NCBI GenBank assembly: GCA_040219135.1
Contig: JAVJTA010000013.1
Coordinates: 535,639 to 599,638 of the forward strand
Source: UBA7803 sp040219135
GTDB lineage: Bacteria; Pseudomonadota; Gammaproteobacteria; Pseudomonadales; Azotimanducaceae
Direction of reading: 5' to 3'
DNA: 64,000 bases
Part shown: piece by piece, positions 43,974-55,456 of the stretch
How the letters are laid out: each line of letters starts with the position of its first letter
How positions within the stretch are numbered: position 1 is the stretch's first letter
Position numbers and translations under genes: made by a program
The notes under the pieces: model-generated
What the model was told of the DNA's origin: nothing
Seen by the model: the letters and a program-made list of their open reading frames with translations, nothing else
The model's database searches: none

Positions 43974-44701
43974 TCAGGTGAAGATCAGCGCGGCCACGGC
44001 GAGCACGTACACACCCAGCACGATGGCGCTCTCGAAGCCGATGTTGCCCCGACCAGACTTTCCTCCAGACCGAGGTGCCCGGCCAGCGCGATGCCGCAGT
44101 GGGCGATCATCCAGCCGGCGCCGGCGACGGCAGTCGCGAGGCCGGCGAACACGGCCCAGTCGCTGACGCTGGCGCCGCGGCCCGAACCGCGGTCGGCCGG
44201 CTCGCGCGCCGTTTCCCGGGTCAACCGCGGGTGCCACATCGGCTCGCGGTGGGCGCGGCTCACCAGCCGTACGCCGAAGAGATAGATCACGACCAGCGCC
44301 AGCGAGGCGGGATGAACCCAGCCTACGGTCAGGTCCGGCGTGGCGATGGCCAGCAGCGGTATTGCCAGCAGGACGATGAGCAGGGCGCACTGCTGCAGGT
44401 TGGCCTCGGAGGCCGCGGCGTGTTCCAGGTTGGCGCGACGGTAAAACATGTCCGCCACGGCGAGGAACACGGTCTGTGCGGCGATGCCACCGAGGGAGTT
44501 GCTGGCAGCGAGGGCGGCGAAGCCCTGCCAGGCGGCGGTCGCGGAGGTGACCAGCCCGGAGAGCGAGGTGGTGGCCCCGATGAACACGGCGCCCATGATC
44601 GCCTGGCCGAGACCGGTCACCCGGGCCAGGTACTCGGCCCGGGCGGTCATCAGAACACCGCAGAGGCCGATGGCGAGGGCGGCGACGACGAAGCCGGCCA
44701 C
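43974..44701 (-). pseudogene. broken CaCA-family Na+/Ca2+ exchanger gene
   Basis: The first frame gives helices and the alpha-1 repeat of a YrbG-like exchanger (GLGQAIMGAVFIGATTSLSGLV, NSLGGIAAQTVFLAVADMFY) to LGLEESLVG. There the alpha-2 repeat (expected GTSLPE-like sequence) is missing. A one-base shift then leads to the normal C-terminus GNIGFESAIVLGVYVLAVAAL, stop at 43974. About 90 residues are lost. The start is uncertain (GTG 44701 or just upstream); the esterase stop overlaps at 44722. Confidence 0.7.
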
Positions 44702-44721
44702 GCTGGCCGGCAGCGACAGGG

Positions 44722-46530
44722 TCAGGTCGATACCAGCGCCTCCGGATCGAACTCGGCGCAGCCCGCGGGGCCGAGACGTTCGTACTCGGCGCGATCGATC
44801 TCGCCGTTCCAGCGGAAGGTGTTCACATACAGCGCGCAGCGCGTGCGCTGGTCGGGGATCTCCGGATCGGTGGCGATCGCCTCGACCACGCTGGCCCGGG
44901 TGACCTTGCGCTCCATCATGCGGATGCCGCCATCGTCGGGCGTGTCGAGGATGATCGAGGTCCTGCCGTCCTCGCCCCAGCGCAGCCAGCGGGGCTCTGC
45001 ATCGGATCGGCCTCGCCCCGGATCGCCGGCGTACGCGAAGGCTGCCCAGTACGACATCATGCTGCGCGAGAGCGCGTCTTTTCCCGGGCTCGAGCCGAAC
45101 AGGTAGGCGAGCGGGAAGTTCTCGAAATCGCCGAACACGAAGGGCACTTCCAGGAAGTGCGCGGCGCCGAGCGCTTTGGAGAGATCGTAGCCCGCCACGG
45201 AGCCTTCCTCGTCCCAGTCGAAGCGGTAGGCGAACACGTTGCCGTTGCCCGCCTCGGTCATGTGGTCGGCCAGCTCGTCGACGCCGCGCGCCTTCCAGGC
45301 CATGGCCCCGTACCGGACCCGGCGCAGGTAGTCGGCTTCGTCCTTGAGGCGCGGAAACACCCACAGAAAGTTCTCCACGTACTGCGGATCCTGCGCCATG
45401 AACAGGGCCGGTTCGTCACGGTTGGTGCCGAGAATCACCGGCACCACGTTGTGGTTGGCCGGATTGGAGAAGATCTCCCGGGTGGTCAAGGCGGGCAGCA
45501 CGTGGCCGTCGCCGAAGTTGTCCGGGACGTTGATCATGCCGAAGCCGCCGGAATCCCACAGCGCGAAGATCTCCGCCGGGGTCTTGGAATACAGGTACTC
45601 GCGCAGTTCGGCGTTGCTCATGTCGCCCTGCACGCCGGATGCCGCCTCGCGGTCGGAAACCCGCCCGTCGGCGACCAGCAGCCGATTGACGATCTCCCGG
45701 GCGCTGTAGGGATGCCCGCCGTCGGCTTCGAACGCGGACGCCCGAATCATCGGCGTGGGGCTGAAGCCGCCGCTCTGGGAGATGGCGCGGTGAAACAGGC
45801 CGCCGGCCAGCGGCGACGCCATCATCGCCAGGGTATCGAAGGCGCCGGCGGACTCGCCGAACACGGTGACGTTTCCCGGGTCGCCGCCGAAGGCGACGGC
45901 GTTGTCCCGGGTCCACTCCAGCGCGCGGATCACGTCCAGGGTGCCGTAGTTGCCGGAGTCGTTGACCGGATCACCGCTGGCGAGCGCCGGATGGGCAAAC
46001 CAGCCGAGGGGCCCGAGCCGGTAGTTGATGGTGATCACCACGACGTTCTCTTTCGCGGCCAGCGCGGCGCCGATGTAGGTGTCGCCGCTGCCGATGGTGT
46101 TGCCGCCGCCGTGAATCCAGAACATCACCGGGAGGCCGCTACCATTCGGCGGCGCCCAGACGTTCAGGTACAGGCAGTCCTCGCTGCCGGCGACCGTCGC
46201 GTCGGCGCCGTCGCCTGCGGCAAGCAGCGACGGCTTCTGCGGGCAGCGCCCGCCCGCGGTCAGCGCTTCGCGCACGCCGGACCAGGGTTCCGGCGGCTGC
46301 GCGGCGCGCCAGCGGCGGCTGCCGGTGGGGGGCGCCGCGTAGGGAATGCCGACCCAGGCGCGGGCACCGTGCTGGTCGATGAAGCCGACCACGTCGCCGG
46401 CGCTGGTGCGCCGCAGGGTGGTGTCGTCGCGCACCGGGGTCACCACGCTGACGGCTGGCTCCGGGCGCAGGTAGAACCAGGAAACGGCAGCGCCCGCGGC
46501 GATCAGCAGGACGACGAGCAGCTTCTTCAT
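44722..46530 (-). CDS. type-B carboxylesterase / para-nitrobenzyl esterase family
   Basis: 602 residues, N-terminal hydrophobic anchor or signal (LLVVLLIAAGAAVSWFYL). The esterase fold shows the oxyanion loop VMFWIHGGGNTIGSG, the nucleophile elbow VTVFGESAGAFDTLAM (Ser in GESAG), LGTNRDEPALF near the acidic residue, and HFLEVPFVFGDFENFP with the catalytic His. It probably hydrolyses esters in the periplasm. Its ATG overlaps the stop of the upstream membrane protein gene (ATGA). Confidence 0.9.
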   Translation of the reverse strand: MKKLLVVLLIAAGAAVSWFYLRPEPAVSVVTPVRDDTTLRRTSAGDVVGFIDQHGARAWVGIPYAAPPTGSRRWRAAQPPEPWSGVREALTAGGRCPQKPSLLAAGDGADATVAGSEDCLYLNVWAPPNGSGLPVMFWIHGGGNTIGSGDTYIGAALAAKENVVVITINYRLGPLGWFAHPALASGDPVNDSGNYGTLDVIRALEWTRDNAVAFGGDPGNVTVFGESAGAFDTLAMMASPLAGGLFHRAISQSGGFSPTPMIRASAFEADGGHPYSAREIVNRLLVADGRVSDREAASGVQGDMSNAELREYLYSKTPAEIFALWDSGGFGMINVPDNFGDGHVLPALTTREIFSNPANHNVVPVILGTNRDEPALFMAQDPQYVENFLWVFPRLKDEADYLRRVRYGAMAWKARGVDELADHMTEAGNGNVFAYRFDWDEEGSVAGYDLSKALGAAHFLEVPFVFGDFENFPLAYLFGSSPGKDALSRSMMSYWAAFAYAGDPGRGRSDAEPRWLRWGEDGRTSIILDTPDDGGIRMMERKVTRASVVEAIATDPEIPDQRTRCALYVNTFRWNGEIDRAEYERLGPAGCAEFDPEALVST

Positions 46531-47132
46531 GGCGACGGTTCCGTGGTGGTGGCTGGCGGCGCGGTGCGCAGTGTAACGCCTGCGTCGGGGTCGGGATCGG
46601 TCGCGTTCGGCAGAGCCTCCGGCCGTACGACGATGGTGCCGAACGTGGACTCCACCAGGCGCAGAAACACAAAGGATGCCTGGCCCAGGGTCGCCACCAG
46701 GCTGGAGATGTACAGGCTGGTTTCACGGGGACCGGCAAGCCCGAACAGGATGGCGAGCAGCGCGGCCTGCACCAGCAGTTCCAGCATGCCGGCGACGGCC
46801 ACCGCCAGGCGGTCCGGGGGAAAGCTGCCGCGCACGTTCTGATAGGAGGCGATGAAGGAGGCGATGGCCAGGTAGCGCAGCGGCAGGCTTATCCCGGCGG
46901 CAACGATCCAGGCGACGTGGTTGGCGAGCCCGTAGCCGGCCAGCGCCACGGGAACCAGCGCGGTGAGTACTACCACCACGCTGGTGGCGATCACCAGGCG
47001 CAGTCGCAGCAGGTCGTGGGCGGCGGTTCCGGCTACGCGGCGTCGGCCGAACAGGGTCACCAGGGCCGCGAACCCGGCGAAAGTGGCGGCGATCTCGGCG
47101 ATTGAGAGCAGGGCGTCCGACTGGTCGAGCAT
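46527..47132 (-). CDS. five-helix membrane protein of unknown function
   Basis: 201 residues, five hydrophobic segments (AEIAATFAGFAALVTLFG; LVIATSVVVVLTALVPVALAGY; WIVAAGISLPLRYLAIASFIA; AVAVAGMLELLVQAALLAILFG; a weaker one near 150). FAGFAALVTLFGRR near the start recurs in an uncharacterised family. The Pro/Thr-rich tail is probably disordered. It is co-directional and coupled to the esterase. Confidence 0.65.
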   Translation of the reverse strand: MLDQSDALLSIAEIAATFAGFAALVTLFGRRRVAGTAAHDLLRLRLVIATSVVVVLTALVPVALAGYGLANHVAWIVAAGISLPLRYLAIASFIASYQNVRGSFPPDRLAVAVAGMLELLVQAALLAILFGLAGPRETSLYISSLVATLGQASFVFLRLVESTFGTIVVRPEALPNATDPDPDAGVTLRTAPPATTTEPSP

Positions 47133-47277
47133 GGCGTGATCGCCGTGAGCGGAAATCGATGGGGCGCTATTGTAGCCGATGCCGGGCGTCGTGCCTCAGC
47201 CGCAGACGGCCCCTGGACTGGTGCGGACGTTGTGCGACAATCGCAGGTCCACGCCATATTTCACGAGTGACAGCGCC

Positions 47278-48975
<1,698 letters not shown>

Positions 48976-49005
48976 CCGTCCTGGACTGACCCAGCCGATG
49001 GGCTG

Positions 49006-50175
49006 ATGGGGCCGCTGTCCCACATCCGCGTCCTCGATCTGACCCACGCCCGGGCCGGACCGACCGCGGTGCGTCTGCTCGCCGACTGGGGCGCGGACGT
49101 GGTCAAGATCGAAGCCCCGGCGGGCAGTTCGGTGACCGGCGCGCGCCGCGGTCCCGACGAGCAGAACCTGCACCGCAACAAACGCAGCCTCACTCTGAAC
49201 CTCAAGGACCCGCGCGGACTCGAGCTGTTCATGAACCTCGCCCGGGGCGCCGACGTGATCGTCGAGAACTTCAAGGCCGACGTTAAGCATCGGCTCGGCG
49301 TGGACTACGAAGCGGTCAGGGCGGTGAATCCGGCCATCGTCTACGGGAGCATCTCCGGCTTCGGTCAGGACGGCCCGTACGGCGAGCGCGCCGGGGTCGA
49401 TCAGATCATCCAGGGCATGAGCGGGCTGATGTCCGTGACCGGCCGGCCCGAGCACGGGCCCACCCGGGTTGGCATCGCCATCAGCGACACGTCCGCCGGC
49501 ATGTTTCTCGGGCAGGGCATTCTGCTGGCGCTGCTGCACCGCGAGCGCACCGGCGAAGGGCAGTGGGTGCATACCTCGCTGCTCGAAGCGATGATGAACA
49601 AGCTCGACTTTCAGGGCGCGCGCTACACCATGTCCGGCGAGGTGCCCACCGCCCAGGGCAACGATCACCCCTACCAGGTGCCCATGGGCACGTTCGAATC
49701 CAAGGACGGTCTGGTGAACGTCGCCGCACCCGGGCCGCGGCTGTGGCAGCGGTTCTGCGATGCGCTGCAGGCGACGGCGCTGTTCGACGATCCTGCCTAC
49801 GCCACCACCCGGGACCGCACCGCCAACAAGGAACGCCTCAAGGCGGACATCACGGCGCTGACGCGCCAGTACACGACCGCCGAGCTCACAGAGCGGCTGA
49901 ATGCCGTCGGGGTGCCGTGCGGACCCATCGACGACATCGGTCAGGCGTTCGAGGATCCGCAGGTCCGGCACCTGCGCATGGCGCGGCCGGCAACGCATCC
50001 CGATCTCGGCGACGTGAACCTGATCCGCTCGCCGATCAACCTCTCGGCGTTTCCCCAGGCGGAGCGCTTCGAGCGCGCGGGCCCCGATCCGGGCGGCGAC
50101 TCGGATGCGGTGCTCGCCGAGCTCGGGCTCGCGGAAGCCGACATCGCCGCGCTTCGCGCCGCCGGCGTGATCTGA
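49006..50175 (+). CDS. CaiB/BaiF-family CoA transferase
   Basis: 389 residues. GPLSHIRVLDLTHARAGPTAVRLLADWGADVVKIE is the signature start; NKRSLTLNLKDPRGLELFMNLARGADVIVENF follows, and the catalytic Asp is in RVGIAISDTSAGMF (about residue 165). Class III enzymes move CoA between carboxylic acids, e.g. carnitine, bile acids, formate. Together with the amidohydrolase before it and the carrier remnant after it, it suggests breakdown of an acylated compound. Confidence 0.9.
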   Translation: MGPLSHIRVLDLTHARAGPTAVRLLADWGADVVKIEAPAGSSVTGARRGPDEQNLHRNKRSLTLNLKDPRGLELFMNLARGADVIVENFKADVKHRLGVDYEAVRAVNPAIVYGSISGFGQDGPYGERAGVDQIIQGMSGLMSVTGRPEHGPTRVGIAISDTSAGMFLGQGILLALLHRERTGEGQWVHTSLLEAMMNKLDFQGARYTMSGEVPTAQGNDHPYQVPMGTFESKDGLVNVAAPGPRLWQRFCDALQATALFDDPAYATTRDRTANKERLKADITALTRQYTTAELTERLNAVGVPCGPIDDIGQAFEDPQVRHLRMARPATHPDLGDVNLIRSPINLSAFPQAERFERAGPDPGGDSDAVLAELGLAEADIAALRAAGVI

Positions 50176-50188
50176 CGGCCGCACGGAC

Positions 50189-51405
50189 GTGAAGGCTGAG
50201 CGACTCAGCGTGTCCCAGCGCGTCGGCTACGGCGTCGGCGACCTCGGCATCAACCTCTACTTCATCTCCGCCATGACCTACCTGCTGTACTTCTACACCG
50301 ACGTGTTCGGTCTGAGCGCGGCGGCGGCCGGCGGCGTGTTTCTGGTGGCCCGGGTGGTGGACGCGGTCACCGACCCGATCATGGGCCTGATCGCCGAGCG
50401 CACCCGCAGCCGCTGGGGCCGGTTCCGGCCGTGGATTCTGTTCGGCGCGGTGCCCATGGGCGTGATCGCGGTGCTCACCTTCAGCGCCCCGGATCTCGGT
50501 GCCAGCGGACGCGTGATCTGGGCCTACGTCACCTACGTGTGCTTCGGGATCGTCTACACCGTGGTCGCCATTCCCTACGCCGCGCTGACCGCGTCGCTCA
50601 CGGCGGAGGGGTGGCCGGTTTCAGCAACGCGCTGATCCTGTTCGCCGTGGTGGCCACCGTGCTGCTGTGGCTGACCGTAGCGTTCACCCGGGAGCGCATC
50701 CAGCCGGTCGCGGAGCGGGGGCTTTCGGTGGCCGACAGCCTGCGCGCCGTGTTCGGCAACGGTCCGCTGCTGGTGGTGATGGTGCTGTTCACCTGCGGCA
50801 TGCTGTCGTTCACCGTGCGCCAGACCGTGACCGTGTACTACTTCAAGTACAACCTGGGCCGGGCGGATCTGGTGGCGCTGTTCTTCGGCATCACCATGCC
50901 GGTGATGCTCGCGGCCCTCGCCGCGGTGCCGGCGCTGTCGGCGCGGTTCGGCAAGGCGGGCGCCATCGTGGTCGGCGCGGTGGTCACCCTGGTCGGCTGC
51001 ATCGGGCTTTACTTCACACCCTACGACGCCATCGTCTGGGTGTTCGCCTGGTCCTGCATCGTCGCCCTGGGCGGCACGCCCATCGCGGTGCTCGGCTGGG
51101 CGATGATTCCCGACACCGTGGAGTACGCTCAGCTGCGCCACGGTCATCGCGCCGACGGCGCGATCTTCGCGTTCGCGAGTTTTTTTCAGAAGCTGGCGAA
51201 GGCGCTGGGTGGGGCGGGGGTCGCGGGGGCCCTGGCGCTGGCGAGCTACACGCCGAATGTCGCCCAGACCCCGCAGGCGCTCGCCATGATCCACCATCTC
51301 ATGACCCTCGTGCCGGCAGCGATCATGCTGGTGATGATCGTCGCGGCGCGGGCCTATCGGCTTGACAAGACCGCTCACGAGGAGATCCTCGCGCGGCTGC
51401 AGTGA
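50189..51405 (+). pseudogene. MelB/GPH-type transporter broken by an internal deletion and frameshift
   Basis: Frame 1 (GTG at 50189) covers helices 1-4: GVGDLGINLYFISAMTYLLYFYTDVFGL, RVVDAVTDPIMGLIAERTRSRWGRFRPW, ending AALTASLT at about 50605. The frame then shifts and resumes at GVAGFSNALILFAVVATVLL, continuing to ILARLQ at 51405 with the usual helices 6-12. In intact GPH carriers about 60 residues (helix 5 and loops) lie between, so there is a deletion plus a shift. It ends three bases from the convergent isochorismatase-like gene. Confidence 0.75.
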
Positions 51406-51407
51406 GA

Positions 51408-51968
51408 TCAGGCTTCAGCGTTGAAATCGACGCCCTCGGTTTCCACGGTCCCGGCGATGCGTCCAGGGCCGTCGTGGTATCTCCAGTAGAGGTTGGTATG
51501 AGCGATCACCTGGCCTGGCGGAGGCGCTCCCCATTCACTGGCGTCCTGGGTTGTATGAGCATCGGCCACGAGAATCACGTCGTACCCTCTCGTGAAGGCA
51601 CCGTGGATCGTCGCGCGTATGCAGGCATCGGATTGCGCTCCGACCACGACCAGGCGCCCGACGCTCAGATCTGACAGAACCTCTTCGAGCGAGGTGTCCT
51701 CGAAGGCGTCTCCATAGCGTTTCGCGACCAGTGGCTCGGCATCGCGTGGCGCCAGCTCGGGGACGATCTTCCAGTCTTCCGACCCCCGCTGCAGGTCATC
51801 ATCACTGTGCTGAACCCAGACGATCGAAGCGTCCTCATGCCGTGCCTTCTCGACGAGTCGACCGATGTTGGCGACGACCGCGTCGCGCTCGTGAGCGTGG
51901 GCGACCACGCGATTCTGAACATCGATCACGAGCAATGCCGAATTCCTGCGGTTCCTGAACATCATCAT
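51408..51968 (-). CDS. cysteine hydrolase (isochorismatase-like)
   Basis: 186 residues. ALLVIDVQNRVV has the catalytic Asp, VAKRYGDAF the Lys and GAQSDACIRATIHGAF the nucleophile Cys, the triad of isochorismatase/nicotinamidase-type hydrolases. It starts in a triple ATG with AGGAG just upstream. The substrate is unknown; it stands between a broken transporter and an RraA-type gene. Confidence 0.88.
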   Translation of the reverse strand: MMMFRNRRNSALLVIDVQNRVVAHAHERDAVVANIGRLVEKARHEDASIVWVQHSDDDLQRGSEDWKIVPELAPRDAEPLVAKRYGDAFEDTSLEEVLSDLSVGRLVVVGAQSDACIRATIHGAFTRGYDVILVADAHTTQDASEWGAPPPGQVIAHTNLYWRYHDGPGRIAGTVETEGVDFNAEA

Positions 51969-52023
51969 GTGCTCCTCGACCCGGTCGGAGACCTGGGCGT
52001 GCCGGTGCGGCTTCCGAGCCGGC

Positions 52024-52740
52024 TCAATGAATGTCTGCCGCGTCGCCCCAGGCCTGACGCAGCCTGGCCATATCGAAGCCCGGCTCGCGGGATGCCTCGA
52101 TGATCACCCGTTCGCGGCGGCCGATGGCGGCGGCGGCTTCCGCCACCTGATCGGCCACCGCCCAGGGAATCACCACCGCACCGTGCTGGTCGGCGTGGAT
52201 CAGATCGAGGTCGTTCACGCGCATGCCGGCAACGGTCACCGGCTGGCCGAACACCACCGGATGGACGAAGGCGTGGGACGGGCCGACCCGGTCGGCCAGC
52301 AGCTGGAAGTCCTCGGCGATGTCCGGCAGATCGCGGATGCTGCCGTCGGTGATCACGCCGAGACAGCCGAAACCCTTGTGTACGGAACTGTTCACCTCGC
52401 CCCACCAGGAGCCGTAGCCGCGCTGGGGCCCGTCGAGATCCTGAATGACCATGATGCTCGGCTTCGGCCCGGCGTCGACGTAGGCGTAGTAGCCTTCCTG
52501 CATGGATCGCGCGGCACGACCTTCCAGATCGCTCGGATGGGCGGCGCGGATGCCGGCCGTGCGCGCGTAGCCCACCATCGGCGGCAGTTCCGGGCGCGCG
52601 CACACCAGGGGACTCACGGTGTAGCCGTAGCCGCGCCGGGCTGGCGCGACCCGTTCCAGGGCATTGCACACCGTGGGCGTATCCAGGGCAACCAGCGCCG
52701 CCCGCAGTTCGTCGGAGAGTTCGTTCAGGGTGTCCGGCAT
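52024..52740 (-). CDS. RraA-family protein (4-hydroxy-4-methyl-2-oxoglutarate aldolase-like)
   Basis: 238 residues. TPTVCNALERVAPARRGYG opens the domain, GSWWGEVNSSVHKGFGCLGVITDGSIRDLPDI contains the usual DGxxRD metal/substrate motif, and DLIHADQHGAVVIPW is the conserved end. Members include RraA, the RNase E regulator, and HMG/OAA aldolases. The presence of GSIRD and DQHG favours an aldolase or decarboxylase. The ATG at 52740 lies 16 bases inside the hydrolase gene. Confidence 0.85.
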   Translation of the reverse strand: MPDTLNELSDELRAALVALDTPTVCNALERVAPARRGYGYTVSPLVCARPELPPMVGYARTAGIRAAHPSDLEGRAARSMQEGYYAYVDAGPKPSIMVIQDLDGPQRGYGSWWGEVNSSVHKGFGCLGVITDGSIRDLPDIAEDFQLLADRVGPSHAFVHPVVFGQPVTVAGMRVNDLDLIHADQHGAVVIPWAVADQVAEAAAAIGRRERVIIEASREPGFDMARLRQAWGDAADIH

Positions 52741-53684
52741 GGTGAGGTCTCCAGGGTCCGTTCCAGAGCGGCGCGGATGTCGGCGGCACCGTCGGCGCCG
52801 CGCCAGGTGAGGAGGATCGCCTTGGTGGCCATAGCCACCGCGACCGGATCGTCGAACATCAGATGATGGTGGGTGCCGGGAATGCGGAAGATCGGCAGCA
52901 GGCCCGCGCTGATCTCGGCCATGTGGTCGGCGTAGAAAGCGCCCTCGTCGGCGCTGTCCTCGCCGAGGATGACGGCGCTGCGGCAGGCCATGGCGGCGAA
53001 CCGGTCGCGCTGGTCGATGCCCATCTCCAGGTGGTCGAACAGCGCCGGATCGAACTTCCAGGTCCAGCCGCCTTCCACCTGGCGCAGGCTCCTGCCGGCA
53101 ATGTACTCGTGCACGCACGGGTGGGTGACGGGCTGCTCCGGCACGTAACGGAAGCGGGCCAGCGCCTGAGCGCGCTCGGGATACACGCGGGTACCGCGGC
53201 GCGGCTGCACGCCTTCGCGCTCCGCGCGCAGGCCCCACTCCACGTACTGCTCCGGTGGCGCGGTGGTGAAATCCATGAAGATCACCCCGCCGAGCTCGTG
53301 ACCGTAGCGGTGGCCGGTTTCCAGGGCGACGAAGCCGCCGAAGCTGTGGCCGACCACGAACGGGCGCTCGCCGAGCGCGGCGGCCCGGCACACCTCCCGG
53401 ACTTCCCGGGCCAGGACCTCGCCGCTGTAGCGTTCGCGCCAGCCGCTGTCGCCGTTGCCGGAGGAGTCGAGGGCCACCACGCGGAAGTCGTCGGCGAGGA
53501 ACGGCGCCACGAACCGCCACCACTCGAGGTGCGCGTTGCTGCCGTGAATGAGCACCACGCCGGGCCGGCCGACCTCGCCCCAGGTCTCGTAGTGAATGCG
53601 CACGCCGTCGACCTCGATGTCGCCGGGCGTCGACGGCGTGGTCAGGGCGCGATCGAACCAGAAAGGGGTGGTGGCGTCGTTCAC
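52725..53684 (-). CDS. alpha/beta hydrolase
   Basis: 319 residues from a GTG. GVVLIHGSNAHLEWW is the oxyanion loop, FVVGHSFGGFVALETG the nucleophile elbow (GHSFGG), and GTHHHLMFDDPVAVA the catalytic His. It resembles fluoroacetate dehalogenase/epoxide-hydrolase-like alpha/beta hydrolases with no signature that narrows it further. It overlaps the RraA-like gene and probably acts before or after it in one pathway. Confidence 0.87.
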   Translation of the reverse strand: MNDATTPFWFDRALTTPSTPGDIEVDGVRIHYETWGEVGRPGVVLIHGSNAHLEWWRFVAPFLADDFRVVALDSSGNGDSGWRERYSGEVLAREVREVCRAAALGERPFVVGHSFGGFVALETGHRYGHELGGVIFMDFTTAPPEQYVEWGLRAEREGVQPRRGTRVYPERAQALARFRYVPEQPVTHPCVHEYIAGRSLRQVEGGWTWKFDPALFDHLEMGIDQRDRFAAMACRSAVILGEDSADEGAFYADHMAEISAGLLPIFRIPGTHHHLMFDDPVAVAMATKAILLTWRGADGAADIRAALERTLETSPCRTP

Positions 53685-53746
53685 GTGGCTTCCCGCGGAA
53701 AAGTCAGCAGACTACCAAGAAAGTGCCGGGCGTTGACCTTCAACCT

Positions 53747-55288
53747 TTACAGGAGTTGGTCGAGTCCGGCCACGGCATCTTCGAATCGTTTCCAGTCCTT
53801 GTCGAAGCGCCGGCGCAGCTGTTTGGCGCGCCGGCGCTCGAAGTCGACCAGGCGCTTGATGATTTTGCGCTCCCACTTGTCCGCCGCGTACTGCCGGCGG
53901 TAGTCCGACAGATGGCTGCGTGCGATGCAGGCATCCTGATGCGCGCCCAGGCGGTCCTGCAGTTTGCGCAGCGTCTTCAGCGGGCGATCGAGGGCGCCGT
54001 CGAAGGCGCCGTGCAGGAACTCGAGCTGGTAGCGCAGGCGTTTGGCATCGATCCGCAGGCGGTGCAGATCCTCCGGCGGGGAGCCGCCGTCGATGGCGCG
54101 GCCGCGCTCCTGCACGCGTTCCAGCAGCGGCACGACCGAGTTCGCGGCGACGTCGGCCACCCGCAGGCTCGAGGCGTTGCCCGGCAGTACCGCGCCGGCC
54201 AGGAGTGCCCGATAGTCGGCGATGAGCGCGTCGTAGGCGGCGTCGTCGAGGGCGCCGATTAGGGCCAGGTGGGCCTCGCCGTGCAGGCTTTCCAGGTGGC
54301 CGCGGTAGCGGCCGAGGGCCGCCTGCTCGTGGGATTCGAGCCGGGCCTGGTAGCCGTCCAGGTGCTCGAGATGCACATCGAGATCGCGCACCGCGCCGAG
54401 CATGCGCGCCAGCCAGCGCAGGCCCGGGGCGACGCGGTTGGCCAGGTCCGCGGGCAGAACGGGGGCGAAGGAACGCAGCGCCGCCCGGGCTTTGCGGGTG
54501 GCGATGCGCATCTGGTGCACGCCTTCCACGTGCACGCCCTCCCAGGCATAGGGTTCGTAGAGTTTGAGCTGCTCGAGCTGGCGCTTCAGATGGGTCACGC
54601 CGATGTCGAGCCAGCGCGACTGGCGCTCGACGCGCACCGGTTTCTGCGGACGGCGGCTCTCGCGGCCCGCGGCGATCAGGCCGCGCTCGTACTTCGACAG
54701 CCGGGCATGGATGAACGCCGGTTCCAGTTCGACGGCGGCGAGAATGCCGGCCAGCATCTCGTGGGGGCCGTCCTTCAGCTCCAGTTCCAGTTCGGTGAAT
54801 TCGATCCGATCGCGAGCCTGAATGCGGGCGGCGTCGAAGGCCATTTCCACCAGTCCGCGGGGGTGATCCGGATGGCTCAGCTGATAGGCCGCGCGACGGT
54901 TCTCCACGGTGAACAGCGGCGCGATCCCGGCGTCCGGGTGGAGCAGGTTGCTGAGCCGCTCCTGCACCGGTCCGGGCCTCGGCAGGCGCAGGTCTTCCGC
55001 CACGCCTACGGGCTGCTCGACCTCCTCGCGATCGAAGATGGCGGCGCGGGCGCGGTTGATCTCCTTCAGGCCGATGCGCCGGCCGGCTTCGTCGCGGCGA
55101 CAGCGATAGCTCCAGCCGGCGCCGCGCAGGGACTGATCCGCGCTGTCGTAGTAGATGTCGGTGACGGTGCGGCGGCCGCGCGGCTGGATGCGGAATCCGG
55201 CCCAGGCCAGGGTTTCCTGGAAGCGGCGCAGCACCTCGTCCGGCTTGCCGCCCGCGGTGGTGAGAAATTTCGCCTCGAGCTCCTGCAC
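53747..55288 (-). CDS. CYTH-CHAD domain protein
   Basis: 513 residues. The CYTH triphosphate tunnel domain covers about 1-205 (QELEAKF is the ExExK-type start; SYRCRRDEAGRRIGLKEINRA). The CHAD domain covers about 225-510, with regularly spaced His and Lys/Arg (VEGVHQMRIATRKARAALRSF; LHRLRIDAKRLRYQLEFL). CYTH hydrolyses inorganic triphosphate and CHAD binds polyphosphate. GTG 55288 has GGAG six bases ahead, better than TTG 55291. Confidence 0.9.
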   Translation of the reverse strand: MQELEAKFLTTAGGKPDEVLRRFQETLAWAGFRIQPRGRRTVTDIYYDSADQSLRGAGWSYRCRRDEAGRRIGLKEINRARAAIFDREEVEQPVGVAEDLRLPRPGPVQERLSNLLHPDAGIAPLFTVENRRAAYQLSHPDHPRGLVEMAFDAARIQARDRIEFTELELELKDGPHEMLAGILAAVELEPAFIHARLSKYERGLIAAGRESRRPQKPVRVERQSRWLDIGVTHLKRQLEQLKLYEPYAWEGVHVEGVHQMRIATRKARAALRSFAPVLPADLANRVAPGLRWLARMLGAVRDLDVHLEHLDGYQARLESHEQAALGRYRGHLESLHGEAHLALIGALDDAAYDALIADYRALLAGAVLPGNASSLRVADVAANSVVPLLERVQERGRAIDGGSPPEDLHRLRIDAKRLRYQLEFLHGAFDGALDRPLKTLRKLQDRLGAHQDACIARSHLSDYRRQYAADKWERKIIKRLVDFERRRAKQLRRRFDKDWKRFEDAVAGLDQLL

Positions 55289-55456
55289 CAACTACTCCGT
55301 GGCGATCGCGCGCCGTGACCTGGTCGTCTTGCGACGTCCGCAGATCCGTGTGCGGGCTGTCAAGTTAGCTGCAAAAGTATGCAGGCTGGGCGGTCCGATG
55401 TCACCATCGGCCGGTGGCGTGGTCCAAAGCCCGAGTCGTTGACCAGGAGACCCAGG

